Assembly: GCF_963082655.1 (NCBI RefSeq)
Contig: NC_081552.1
Span: 5,394,648 to 5,458,647, forward strand
Direction of reading: 5' to 3'
Source: Stomoxys calcitrans
Lineage: Eukaryota; Arthropoda; Insecta; Diptera; Muscidae
Length of the DNA stretch: 64,000 nucleotides
A program made the position numbers and the translations under genes. The notes under the pieces are model-generated. The model made no database searches, was not told where the DNA came from, and was given only the letters and a program-made list of their open reading frames with translations. Numbering within the stretch: the first letter of the stretch is position 1; every line of letters starts with the position of its first letter. Shown in pieces: positions 11,383-21,550 of the stretch.

Positions 11383-12108
11383 TCATTTATATTGTATATA
11401 AAAATCAATTAATGTTTGTTTGTGTGTTCCTTATAGACTCATAAACGGTTGAACCCCTTTGCCAAAATACCCCCCTAGACTATCGCAATATGGGGTTCAA
11501 ATAAAGGTATTTAGGAGTAGAATACGAATTTGATATCCAAATGTAGGATCATGTATTTAGGGCATCACCCCTTGTCCCAAAACACCCCCCAAAGGGTAAA
11601 CATTTTTCGACTATGCTAATATGTGGCTAAAATGAAAGGTATTTGAGATTAGAAAACGAATTTGATAACCAATATTGGGGCCATGTGTTTGGGGGACGCC
11701 TCATCGTGTAAACTCCCCTTAAACCAATGGCAATATGGGGTTTAAATAAATGGTATTTGAGAGAAGAGCAAGATGCTCATATTTTCTCAGGGCCAAGTGT
11801 CTGGGAGACCACCTCAGCCGCGAAAACACCCCTAAATCAGAGAATACATGAGCATATCGGGCTGAAATAAAGTATTTTAAAAATGGAGTACATCTTACAT
11901 CCAAATTTAAATTCGTAGGCCAATAAAGATCATATGGGATTCAGAAAAAGGCACTTATATTGTTAAACTGTTAGTCAAGCGATATACTATTTCCGTAGCA
12001 TGGTATTTCACTAAAAGATCTTTAATTGTCGAAAATAAATATTCAGTGGAAAATTTTGCTCCATATAAAGTAAAAGAAGTCGCAGTGGAGCGGGTCCGGT
12101 TCAGCTAG
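11383..12108 (+). mobile_element. Non-autonomous Helitron
   Basis: Begins A|TC followed by an AT-rich stretch and TGTTTGTTTGTGTGTTCC then ATAGACTC, the usual 5' start of arthropod Helitrons. It ends CAGCTAG|T, a CTRR terminus with a T on the host side. Internal GGGGTTCAAATAAA, GGTATTTGNGA and GATANCCAAT blocks repeat and match the longer relative at 29343-31266. There is no Rep or helicase frame, so movement would need enzymes from elsewhere. Confidence 0.75.
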
Positions 12109-13369
12109 TAGTTATAAAAGGCCCATTTTTCATCCGATTTCGCTGAAATTTAAAACAGTAAGTTTTGGTAGACCCCTACTCAATTTGGATAAAACTGCGA
12201 TAAAGACCGATCTCCCGATTTGAGGTCCTGAGGCCTGACTTTAGACAGATTTTTACGCATTTCTGAATTCGTTTTCGTTTTGCATGTTATATAGGTTGAT
12301 TTAAGTTGCCTTATTTATTTTTCTAACGTTTGTTTTACATTAATTATTAAATTTTATTGAAGTTACATTTTTAATTTTTACTCCATAAAATTTAAAATTT
12401 TTGGTTACAAATTTCAAATTGATAAAATTTAATCCGGTTTTATAGAGCATATTCATAACGTTTTGCCAGGTGAGTATCCACAATCAATATCCGATCACAC
12501 AATCATTATCCGATATGATTAAGAAACAGGAAAACAGACGAGAGACGGCTGACATTTAAATGTGTGTTCCATCTATTTAGAATTTTGAAATATGAGTTTT
12601 GAATTTGCATAATTGGGAATTTTTGACTGGTATCAAAATACATGTCACCATAACATTATTACCATTCATATTACGCATGTCCATGTGTGTGTGCTAATGG
12701 TAAAGATTGTTTGTTGTTGGAATTAAAGCTACACATATTTCATGAATCTTGTCATATCTAAGAATGTATCCACAATATATTCCAAATATTATAGATTTTA
12801 ATGCAAATGTGCTCTTTAGTGGTGAAAACAAAAAGCCAAAATGGTACTCCAGGGGTAAACAAGACAATGAAAATGATGTTGCTGGTGCTGCTGCACCCCT
12901 AAATAGAAATGTTTCAATGTCCAATAAATTAGAAAGTCTAGTTTAGAAGAATAACAGAAGCTAAAGATTATTAATTATGATAAGTTAATTGAAATATCCT
13001 CTTTGCTGGCAAAGTGGTATTATGCTTGTTATGAAGTAAGTTAAGAAAAAAATAGCTGTTGCTTGATAGCTGTAGAGATGATAAAAAGAAAACTAAACAT
13101 ATTTGAGGGGGTTTTACCTTAATCTTCAGCACAGAACTTAGATGATTTTGTTGTTTGGAAAATTTTTTTTTAACACATTTTATACATCTATGAGACATGC
13201 ACAAGAGAAAACCTTACTGAGTGCTTTATTAAACAGTGCTATCTGCTTTCATCCTCAGTGGTTCCGTGATAAGGTCTGCTACTGAAAGTCAGCTCTAGTA
13301 GCAGGACACACTAAAAGATACAGAAAACTGGTGGCTAGATGGATATGCTAAACAATGTGTCGCCCATAT
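12109..13369. other. Repeat fragment then gene-free AT-rich sequence
   Basis: 12120-12240 contains CATCCGATTTCGCTGAAATT and GATCTCCCGATTTGAGG, a fragment of the palindrome family without its ends. From 12241 on I see no supported gene. Frames at 12749-12946 and 12971-13204 have no recognised domain. Confidence 0.45.
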
Positions 13370-14177
13370 TAGGCCACAAAATCAAATCAAAATCAACAAT
13401 TCGAATAAGAATTGCTCCCTTTGGGGGCTCAAGAAGTAAAATAGAGAGATCGATTTATATGAGAGCTATATCGGGCTACAGACCGATTCCGACCATAATA
13501 AACACGTATGTTGATGGTCATGAGAGGATCCGTTGTACAAAATTGCAGGCAAATCAGATAATAATTGCGGCCTCTAGAGGCTCAAGAAGTCAAAATCACA
13601 GATCGGTATGTGCCAAGTATGGTGAACCATACTTGGCACAGTTGTTGGGTATTAGAACAAAATACTAAGTGCAAAAATTTATTCAAATCGGATAAGAATT
13701 GCGCCTTCTAGAGGCTCAAGAAGTCAAGACCAAAATCGGTTTATATGGCAGCTATATCAGGTTATGGACCGATTTGAACCATGCTTGGCAAAGTTGTTGG
13801 ATATCATAACAAAACACGTCGTGCAAAATTTCATCCCGATCGGATAAGAATTGCGCACTCTAGAGGCTCAAGAAGTCAAGACCCAAGATCGGTCTCAAAA
13901 CATGGACCGATATGGCCCATTTACAATACCAACAGGACCTACACTAATAAGAAGTATTTGTGCAAAATTTCAAGCGGCTAGCTTTACTCCTTCGGAAGTT
14001 AGCTTGCTTTCGACGGACAGACGGACGGGCGGACATGGCTACATCGACATAAAATGTCGCGACGATCAAGAATATATATACATATATACTTTATGGGGTC
14101 TTAGACGAATATTTCGAGTAGTTACAAACAGAATGACGAAATTAGTATAACCCCCATCCTATGGTGGAGGGTATAAA
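13370..14177 (+). repeat. Palindrome-family repeat, 5'-truncated
   Basis: Units with GATCGGTTTATATGGCAGC-type cores and GGCTCAAGAAGTCAAG recur from 13420 to 13900. Then a GACAGACGGACGG microsatellite occurs, and the terminal TATGGTGGAGGGTATAAAAA at 14160-14177. The GC palindrome end is missing. Confidence 0.7.
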
Positions 14178-15025
14178 AATTGAATGGTCTAAACGTGGTG
14201 CAACTTTACTAGTCAAGTAAATCATGAAGGTACCAAAAGATCATTATACCATATATTGCATGAAATTTAGTTGGTTAGGCGCTTTATCAGATCCATCGCG
14301 CATTCCATCGTCGGCTTTTCTGTTCACTTTAATTTGTATCGAAATATTGGTAATAGATCAACGTTGCCTCCCTATTGGGGTCATTATTCAACGTCTTACA
14401 GTATTGCAAAATCGAAAAATCTTGGAATTTATTCTGAAACTTTTAAACGGATAGAGACATCTACACGAAACTTTAACTAACTTTAACTTCCTTAAGCAAG
14501 TAAAATTTTGAATTGCTTACCAAACAGTCCTTCATGGGTCGATCGGCTTGCTTTTTTTTGAAATATAGAGCTCGTAAAACCCTACCTGCAAAATATCTCC
14601 TTCTAGTATATATCTAACGCACGTGAGTTATAGGATTTAAAACCATTTTTTTTTCAAAATTTTAGTAAATATATCGTCGGTATTTCTGAAATTATTTGAG
14701 ATTTGATTCAAACAATTTTTACAATATTAGAAAGGCTACAAAATTTTACGAACATTTGAAAAAAAATTTGTTCAAATCGTCCTTTCCTATTAAAATGTAT
14801 TCGCTTTAGAATCTAAAATTTCCGAAAAAAAATTAAAATGTTTCCTTTTTTTTGTAAAGAATGTTGCATCATTAGTTTCTTTACCAATAGCATCTACGTG
14901 CTACAATTATTGCTTCTCCGAGGAAAAGCAAGAGCATTTGGTCATTCGTAAAAAGGGTAAAGGGCAACACATCGGCAATCCCAATTCTTGTTAAAGATGA
15001 CCAGCTATTCACTAATCCAGTTGAT
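14178..15025. other. No recognisable gene
   Basis: AT-rich. Frames at 14224-14454 and 14271-14480 overlap each other and have no recognised domain. Confidence 0.4.
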
Positions 15026-15460
15026 ATCATTTTTGGCTCAATGGGTACGTAAATAAACAGAATTGTCGATTTTGGAGTGAAGATCAGCCAGAAGCATAGC
15101 AAGAGCTACCAATGCATCTAGAAAAAGTCAGCTTGGCGCGATTTATGGGCTGGTGGCATCATTGGACCGTGCTTATTCAAAGATGATGCGAAGTTGGTCA
15201 GTGCTACCATGAGATAATATCCAAGCATTTATTCAAGAGATACCGGCCAATATGTTGGAAAGAGTATGACAAAATTGGACTAAGCTGATGGACCATTTGA
15301 GGCGCTACCACGGTCAACATTTGCACAAAATAATCTTCAAACATTTAATAATATGAACCGTACCATCGATTCAATAAAAGATTTCTTGGTTTTTTGATTG
15401 TATTATATGTGTGTGTGTTTTTTTTTGAACAACTTTTCTATAGCCCTTAAAACCACCCTT
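15026..15460 (+). pseudogene. Rosa-like Tc1/mariner transposase remnant
   Basis: Reads FWLNGYVNKQNCRFWSED, then QPEA-stop-QELPMH, which matches the catalytic core of the element at 32159-32349. A large internal deletion brings this next to the C-terminal end (DNIQAFIQEIPANMLERV-stop-QNWTKLMDHLRR). The right terminus CACCCTTTA is the family inverted-repeat end. Stops, frameshifts and the deletion make it inactive. The rosa/DD41D-type label is from remembered family resemblance and is tentative; Tc1/mariner superfamily is firmer. Confidence 0.65.
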
Positions 15461-15965
15461 TATATATATTCTTGATCGCCATGACATTATAAGTCGATCT
15501 AGCTATGTCCGACCATCTGTCGAAAGTACGCTTACCTCGAAGGTTACTCCTTCGCTTGAAATTTTGCACAACTGACCTTCAGTACAGTTGGGATTGTAAA
15601 TGGACCAAATCGGTCCATTTTTGATATAGTTACCATATGAACCGATCTTTAGTGTTGATTTCTTAAGCCTTATCCGAGTTGGCTGAAATTTTGCACGAAA
15701 TGTTTTGGTATCACTTCCAACAACCGTGCTAGTTATGGTTCAAATCAGTTCATAATCTGATATAGCTATTATATACACCGATCTCCCGATTAGATTTCTT
15801 GAGCTTCTAGAGGGAGCAAGTCTTATCCGATTTCGCTGAAATTTTGCACATATTGTTGAAGAATGACTTCCAACAACTGAGACCATTATGGTCTTACTCA
15901 GTTCATAACCTGATACAGCTGCCATATAAACCGATATCCCGATTATGCTCAAAATTTTGTTTAAC
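15461..15965 (-). repeat. Palindrome-family repeat, truncated both ends
   Basis: Contains TTCTTGATCGCCATGACATT, AGTCGATCTAGCTATGTCC and several TTGCACGAAATGTTTTGG units in the short-form order. The GC palindrome and the terminal TATACCC are lacking. Confidence 0.65.
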
Positions 15966-15992
15966 TTATATAACAAAGCTAATTTGAAAATT

Positions 15993-15995
15993 AAA

Positions 15996-16084
<89 letters not shown>
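15993..16084. repeat. Poly(A) run followed by (AT)n microsatellite
   Basis: About 21 A residues at 15993-16013 lead into an uninterrupted AT dinucleotide array of about 70 bp. An A run directly before an AT array often marks the tail of an old retroelement. No element body can be assigned here. Confidence 0.9.
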
Positions 16085-16087
<3 letters not shown>

Positions 16088-16139
16088 AAAGTTGATAAGA
16101 AATAGTAAAACTGATTAAAATTGTTCATAAATTGTTTAG

Positions 16140-16440
16140 AAAGATTAAAAGTGATTAAAAGTAGAAGATTTAAACAGTTTTTCGCTACTTAAAGTTTGGA
16201 TATTATTGGAAAGAGTATTCCAGAGGCGTTTTGCACTCATAAAAAACTGTTTCTCTGATATGCGATATTGGTGACGTATTTGAATCACTTGCTTGTCTCT
16301 ACTAGAATTAGCATTACGAAGTATAGCGGACAAATAAGACGGCTTATTTGTGTATATTATTTTGTATAGTGCCAGCAGCGAACGTATTTTAAGGTATGCA
16401 TCGAAAGTGACACCATATAACTTTCTGGCAAATTAAGAAC
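16140..16440 (-). pseudogene. Non-LTR reverse transcriptase, C-terminal fragment
   Basis: The minus strand encodes LSAILRNANSS, then HQYRISEKQFFMSAKRLWNT, then LSNNIQTLSSEKLFKSS and a stop. The FF-x-R-x-x-LWN pattern is the conserved end of many LINE ORF2 proteins (R-x-LWN-x-L-P). It probably belongs with the RT fragment at 17305-17520, with SINE insertions between. No start, catalytic motif or endonuclease is present. Confidence 0.55.
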
Positions 16441-16870
16441 TTAATCACAATTTCCCTTTTCCATTTGCATCTCTGATCATTGAGCTCGTTTCGATAGAGA
16501 AACAACCGAAAAGCCGGGATTCGAACCTGGGCACACGGAGCAACAGAGAGGCTCTTGCCGTTGTCTACCGTTCGATACAACTTCCAACAGATGCACAAAA
16601 TCATGTGTAGTACGCAAGAAGTGTAATTTGCCAAAGAAAGAATGTCTGTCATTACACTAAAATACATACATTGGGAAAAAGTACAGCTAATAGACAGGGT
16701 TGTCGAGAGTGGTTAGCGCGGCCCTTGAAGCCATCACACCTAATATGGTTGAAAAATCTTCTAACCAAAGACGAAACGCGCCCCATAGTGGTTGGTGTGT
16801 TTTTCTATCTTTGGCATTCCTTTTCCATCTCCGATCATTGAGCTCGTCTCGAAAGAGAACAAACAAAAAA
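16441..16870. repeat. Composite repeat, second copy (SINE family 2 plus linked block)
   Basis: The minus-strand tRNA-like head is clearer here: GTTGCTCCGTGTGCCCAGG then TTCGAATCCCGGC (box B) at 16506-16530. The plus-strand blocks GTCGAGAGTGGTTAGCGCGG, AGCCATCACACCTAATATGG and CCGATCATTGAGCTCGTCTC follow in the same order as at 10290-10870. Confidence 0.65.
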
Positions 16871-16996
16871 ATTGGAAAAAACTTCACAAGAATATAAAAA
16901 TTGTGGCAGGATATATGTTTTCGCCAAGGGCATTCTGATTTCTATGGGAGTATATGAGCGACACATATATGTAAGATCCTTAATACACCATACGTG

Positions 16997-17300
16997 TAGG
17001 GCACCGTAGCGCAGAGGTTTGCATGTCCGCCTATGACGCTGAACACCTGGGTTCGAATCCTGGCGAGACCATCAGAAATCTGAATTTTTTTTCCAGCGGT
17101 GGTTGTCCCCTCCTAATTCTGGCAGCATTTGTGAGGTACTATGCCATGTAAAACTTCTCTCCAAAGAGGTGTCGCACTGCGGCACGCCATTCGGACTCGG
17201 CTATAAAAAGAAGGCCCCTTATCATTGAGCTTAAACCTGAATCGGACTACACTCATTGATATGTGAGAAGTTTACCCCCGTTCCTTAGTGGAATGTTCAT
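16997..17300 (+). repeat. tRNA-derived SINE family 1, full-length copy
   Basis: Box-A-like TAGCGCAGAGG, box B GGTTCGAATCC and GGCGAGACCATCAG, then GTGTCGCACTGCGGCACGCC, TCGGCTATAAAAAGAAGG, ATCATTGAGCTTAA and a 3' end at GTTCATGGGCAAAA. Its 3' end abuts a LINE fragment on the opposite strand. Confidence 0.8.
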
Positions 17301-17304
17301 GGGC

Positions 17305-17520
17305 AAAATTTTAAATTTGCAATACACTTTACGTTTTGCCAATTGCCGAGTTAATATGATTCGCCCATGATCAGCATCAAAAACTACGCCAAGATTACTC
17401 GCTGAGGTCACCATTTCGATTACAGATCCATTAATTGCAATGTTAATATTTAGCGGCAATATTGTGCGATTTCTGGAAATGGCTATGCATTTTGACTTTG
17501 AGGGATTCAATAGAAGACCA
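17305..17520 (-). pseudogene. Non-LTR reverse transcriptase fragment
   Basis: The minus strand encodes NPSKSKCIAISRNR, then IAINGSVIEMVTSASNLGVV, the block after the RT catalytic domain (NxxKS/TxxM..L..V..-x-NLG-x-x-x-D). A frameshift follows, and the next frame continues WANHINSAIGKT-stop. This is a decayed LINE copy of the jockey/CR1 type. The piece at 16140-16440 is its likely distal end. Confidence 0.65.
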
Positions 17521-17672
17521 TAAGGGATTAAATACGGTCCAAATCGGTCAATAACTTGATGTTGCTGAATTATATATTGAAAAAGTCATTCAGAGAACTT
17601 GACGATTGCAATCCCCGGTGGAGGGTATAGAAGATTCCGAGCGGCTCAACTTAGCACGCTTTTATTTGTTCG
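17521..17672 (-). repeat. Palindrome-family repeat, terminal fragment
   Basis: Ends GGTGGAGGGTATAGAAGATT, then a mutated palindrome and CTTAGCACGCTTTTATTTG. Only the palindrome-side terminus remains. Confidence 0.6.
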
Positions 17673-19303
17673 AATGACGCTTTCGCAGTGAATGAAGACA
17701 GTATTAGGCTTAACGCATTTTAAACATAAATTAAGTTTTCGGCCATAAATTTTCATTAATATTTTCTTTTTCAACTTCTTTATAAATTTTGTTGACATTT
17801 GCGTTTGCAAATTTGTTTCTTCAAATTTCTCATGTTCTTCGTTTGCTTTATACTTGTGGATACTAGTGGTTTTATATTCAATCTGCCTTGCATGTTTTTC
17901 ATTATGTTAACATTTCCTTAATGCAAACCCACCGGACATGCCTTATGAGCCCCCTGGTTTTCCATTCCACTACAAATCTTTCATTTCGGAAATAAAAAAC
18001 CTCTACTTTGCATGTCATCAAAATATGAAAAAACTCAATGAAAAGAAAAAAACCAAGCACTTTAATTGCCTATAACTAAAAATAAAAACCAACAAATTGT
18101 GCAAAAAAAACGGCATGGTAAAGTACAAACATTTCCACAAAAGGTCATAAACTAGAAAGTGTATGAGATTCGCCCCGAATCTCTCTCTCTCACTCACGCC
18201 CCGTGAGTGTGTGTTGGTGTCAGTAAAAGTAATTGTTAGGCATTGCATGCAGTAAATAGATGTATCCTTCATGGTGGATTTTAAGCTATGGTCCTGTTTG
18301 CGAAAAAAGTGAAAAACAAAAACTACGCTGCAAAGACAAAGACATAGGGAAGGAAAATATCGTTGCGTACAAATGGCGCAAATGAATTCCATGTCAAATG
18401 CTTATTCAATTACCTCATCATTTCCCCATCTGTACTTCATAGAACTTGAATTCAATGTCAAGTTAAAGTTGAAATATTTGGAAATATTCTTTCCGGGAAA
18501 ATTAAGTAAAGTAAATTAAAATATTTTTTGTGTAAATATAGTAGGAATATAGAAAAGCTAATTTGTCCAACGACTCAACAGCGTATAGCTACACTGATAG
18601 AAAAAAGATGTTGTAAAATCATGCACAAATGTTGTACTTATCATACACAGATGTTGTTCGGAATTGTTGTTTACAAGCGTGGATGATTTCGTAAATACGC
18701 GTCGTTGTTTCATGCGCCGACCGTTGTGAACAACATCCCTACAAAATGGGTATGTATACCAACCTTAAGTTCAAAGGAATGTTAAAACTATTTAGATTCC
18801 ATAGCAGGATATTGTCCTGCTTTAGATCATTGTTTAATGCTTTCTATTCAAAGAATAGTATAGCAAAAAACATTTAAAAGTCAACAAAGAGTGTGTTGTT
18901 GCTAGAAGCATTTGACTGGTTTCCTGTATCGCGATTTCATTTTCGACCAAGAATTTTAAAACATATATAATGGGAGCAATACCTTAATCTAGTTCGATGA
19001 TGTAAGACATATGCAGATAAAAAAATACAATATCTTATAAATGAAACCTGGATTACATGACGACATATTGGCAGTCATAGAAGAAAAGATTGTACAAAGT
19101 TTTTATTTCGCTATTAAAAAGGCTTGTAAAAGCTTTGGAAGTGTGACTAGAGCGATACATATTAATGGGTGCTATATCTCAATGGGTGTCATATCTCAAT
19201 TTCATTTTATAATTCAAAAGGAAATCTAAATGCAGATTATTTTATGCTGCACTTCAGTTCACTCCTTATTAACGAGAATCAAACAGAGGATTTTAGATCT
19301 ATT
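17673..19303. other. No recognisable gene
   Basis: AT-rich. Frames at 18018-18392 (minus) and 19041-19229 (plus) have no recognised domain. GATGTTGTNNNNAATCATGCAC-like motifs near 18610-18680 recur weakly. I do not support any gene here. Confidence 0.45.
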
Positions 19304-20582
19304 AATGGGTTGCCTAAAAAGTAATTGCGGATTTTTTATATAGTCGGCGTTGACAAATTTTTTCAACGGCTTGTGACTCTGTAATGGCATTCTTTCTTCT
19401 GTCAGTTATCAGCTATCACTTTTAGCTTGCTTTAGAAAAAAAGTGCGTGAAATTTTTTTTACATTTGTTTGTGTGGCATCAATTTTAATATGGAGCCTTT
19501 TCGTCATATTTTACTTTATTATTTCCGTAAAGGAAAAAACGCGGAGCCGGTTGCTAAAAAGTTACGAGATGTGAATGGTGATAAAGCCTTAAAAGGAAGA
19601 CAGTGTCAAAATTGGTTTCGCAAATTCCGTTCTGGAGATTTTTCACTTTAAGATGAGCCACGTTCAGGTCGGCCAAATGAAGTTGATGATGACCAAATCA
19701 AAGCATTAATCGAATTGAATCGTCATGTAACTGAGCGTGAGATAGGAGAGAAGTTAAATATACCAAAATCAACCGTTCATTATCACATAAAAAGTCTTGG
19801 ACTGGTGAAAAAGCTTGATATTTGGGTACCACATGTATTGAAAGAAATTCATTTAACAAACCAAATCAACGCTTGTGATATGCACCTTAAACGCAATGAA
19901 TTCGATTCGTTGTTAAAACGAATCATAACTGGAGATGAAAAATGGATTGTTTACAACAACGTTAGTCGAAAACGATCATGGTCCAAGCATGGTTAACCAG
20001 CCCAAACCACTTCAAAGGCTGATATCCACCAAAAGAAAGTTATGCTGTCTGTTTGGTGGGATTGGAAGGGTGTGGTATATTTTGAGCTGCTTCCAAGGAA
20101 CCAAACGATTAATTCGGATGTTTACTGCCAACAATTGGACAAATTGAATACAGCCATCAAGGAGAAGCGACCAGAATTGGTCAATCGTAAAGGTGTCATA
20201 TTCCACCAGGACAACGCTAGACCGCACACATCTGTGGTCACTCGCCAAAAACTAAGTGAGCTTGGCTGGGAACTTTTGATGCATCCACCATATAGCCCTG
20301 ACCTTGCACCATCAGACTACCATTTATTTCGATCTTTGCAGAACTCCTTAAATGGTAAAACTTTCGGCAATGATGAGGCTATAAAATCGCACTTGGTTCA
20401 GTTTTTTGCAGATAAAGGCCAGAAGTTCTATGAGCGTGGAATACTAAATTTGCCAGGAAGATGGCAAAAGGTTATCGAACAAAATGACAATTATATACTT
20501 GATTAAAGTTCATTCTAAGTTTTATTAAAAATGCATTTACTTTCTTTTAAAAAATCCGCAATAACTTTTTGGGCAACCCAAT
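19304..20582 (+). mobile_element. Full-length mariner element with terminal inverted repeats
   Basis: The ends match in inverse: GGGTTGCCTAAAAAGT at the left and ACTTTTTGGGCAACCCA at the right, flanked by TA. Length is about 1.28 kb, normal for mariner. It carries one transposase frame (19490-20506). Three short derivatives with the same ends lie at 24380, 37879 and 40484. Confidence 0.9.
19490..20506 (+). pseudogene. Mariner transposase with two in-frame stop codons
   Basis: From ATG 19490 (MEPFRHILLYYF) the protein has a paired helix-turn-helix DNA-binding half (LRDVNGDKALKGRQCQNWF; REIGEKLNIPKSTVHYHIKS) and a DDE/D catalytic half. The catalytic motifs are ITGDEKW, then HQDNARPHTS, then HPPYSPDLAPSDYHLF, so all three acidic residues (DD34D) remain. 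TAA at 19649-19651 and TAA at 19994-19996 interrupt an otherwise continuous single frame of about 338 codons ending at 20506. Both look like point changes, for example a Lys or Glu codon to TAA. With no frameshift and clean ends, the copy is probably fairly young but cannot make transposase. Subfamily assignment is uncertain (cecropia-like by resemblance). Confidence 0.9.
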
Positions 20583-21550
20583 AGACCGATCACTCGATGT
20601 AGGGCTTTGGGCCCATAAAAGGGGCATTTATTGTCGGATGTCGTCGAAATTTGGGACAGTGAGTTAAGTTAAGCCCCTCGACATACTTCCGCAATATGGC
20701 ACAGATCGGTCCATATTTGGATATAGCTCCCACATAGACCGATCCGCCGATTTAGAGTCTTAGGCCCACAAAAGTCACATTTACTGTCCGATATTGCTGA
20801 AATTTGGGGCAGTGAGTTGTGTTAGGTGCATCGACATCCTTCTTCAACATGGCCCAGATAGGTCCAGATTTGGATATAGCTGCCATATAGACCGATCTCT
20901 CGATTTAAGGTTTTGGAGACATAAAAGGCGCATTTATTGTCCTATTTTGCCAAAATTTGGGACAGTGAGTTGTGTTAGGCTCTTTCACATCCTTCTTCAA
21001 TTTGGTCTAGATTGGTCCAGATTTGGATATAGCTGCCATATAGACCGATCTCTCGATTTAAGGTTTTTGAGACATAAAAGGCGCATTTATCCGATCCGAT
21101 GTCGCCGAAATTTGGGACAGTGAGTTCCATTAGGTTCTTCGATATTTTTCTGCAACTTGCTCCAAAACGGTGCAGATTTGGACATAGCTGCCATATAGAC
21201 CGATATCTCGAATTAAAGTCTTGGCCACATTAAAGGCGCATTTATAGTCCGATTGCACTGAAATTTGGCACAGTGACTTATGTTAGTCTTTTCGACATCC
21301 GTGTTGTATATAGTTCAGATCGGTTTATTTTTAGTTATAGCTACAAAAAAGATCAATATTTTGTTATATACAATTGAACAATGAATTGTACTTATTAGTA
21401 TTTGGTTCAAATTGGAATACATTTCGATATAGCTGTTATGGGGCATAAGGTATGCATTTTTCACCGGATTTTGACGAAAGGTGGTTGACATATATACCCG
21501 AGGTGGTGGGTATCCAAAGTTCGGCCCGGCCGAAGCCTTTTTACTCGTTT
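20583..21550 (-). repeat. Palindrome-family repeat (long form), abutting the mariner
   Basis: TTGGATATAGCT(C/G)CCA(C/T)ATAGACC units recur at about 20720, 20873, 21026 and 21179, a period of 153 bp. The end has CGAGGTGGTGGGTATCC and the perfect palindrome TTCGGCCCGGCCGAA at 21520-21534. The microsatellite-side end is missing at the mariner boundary. Confidence 0.75.
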
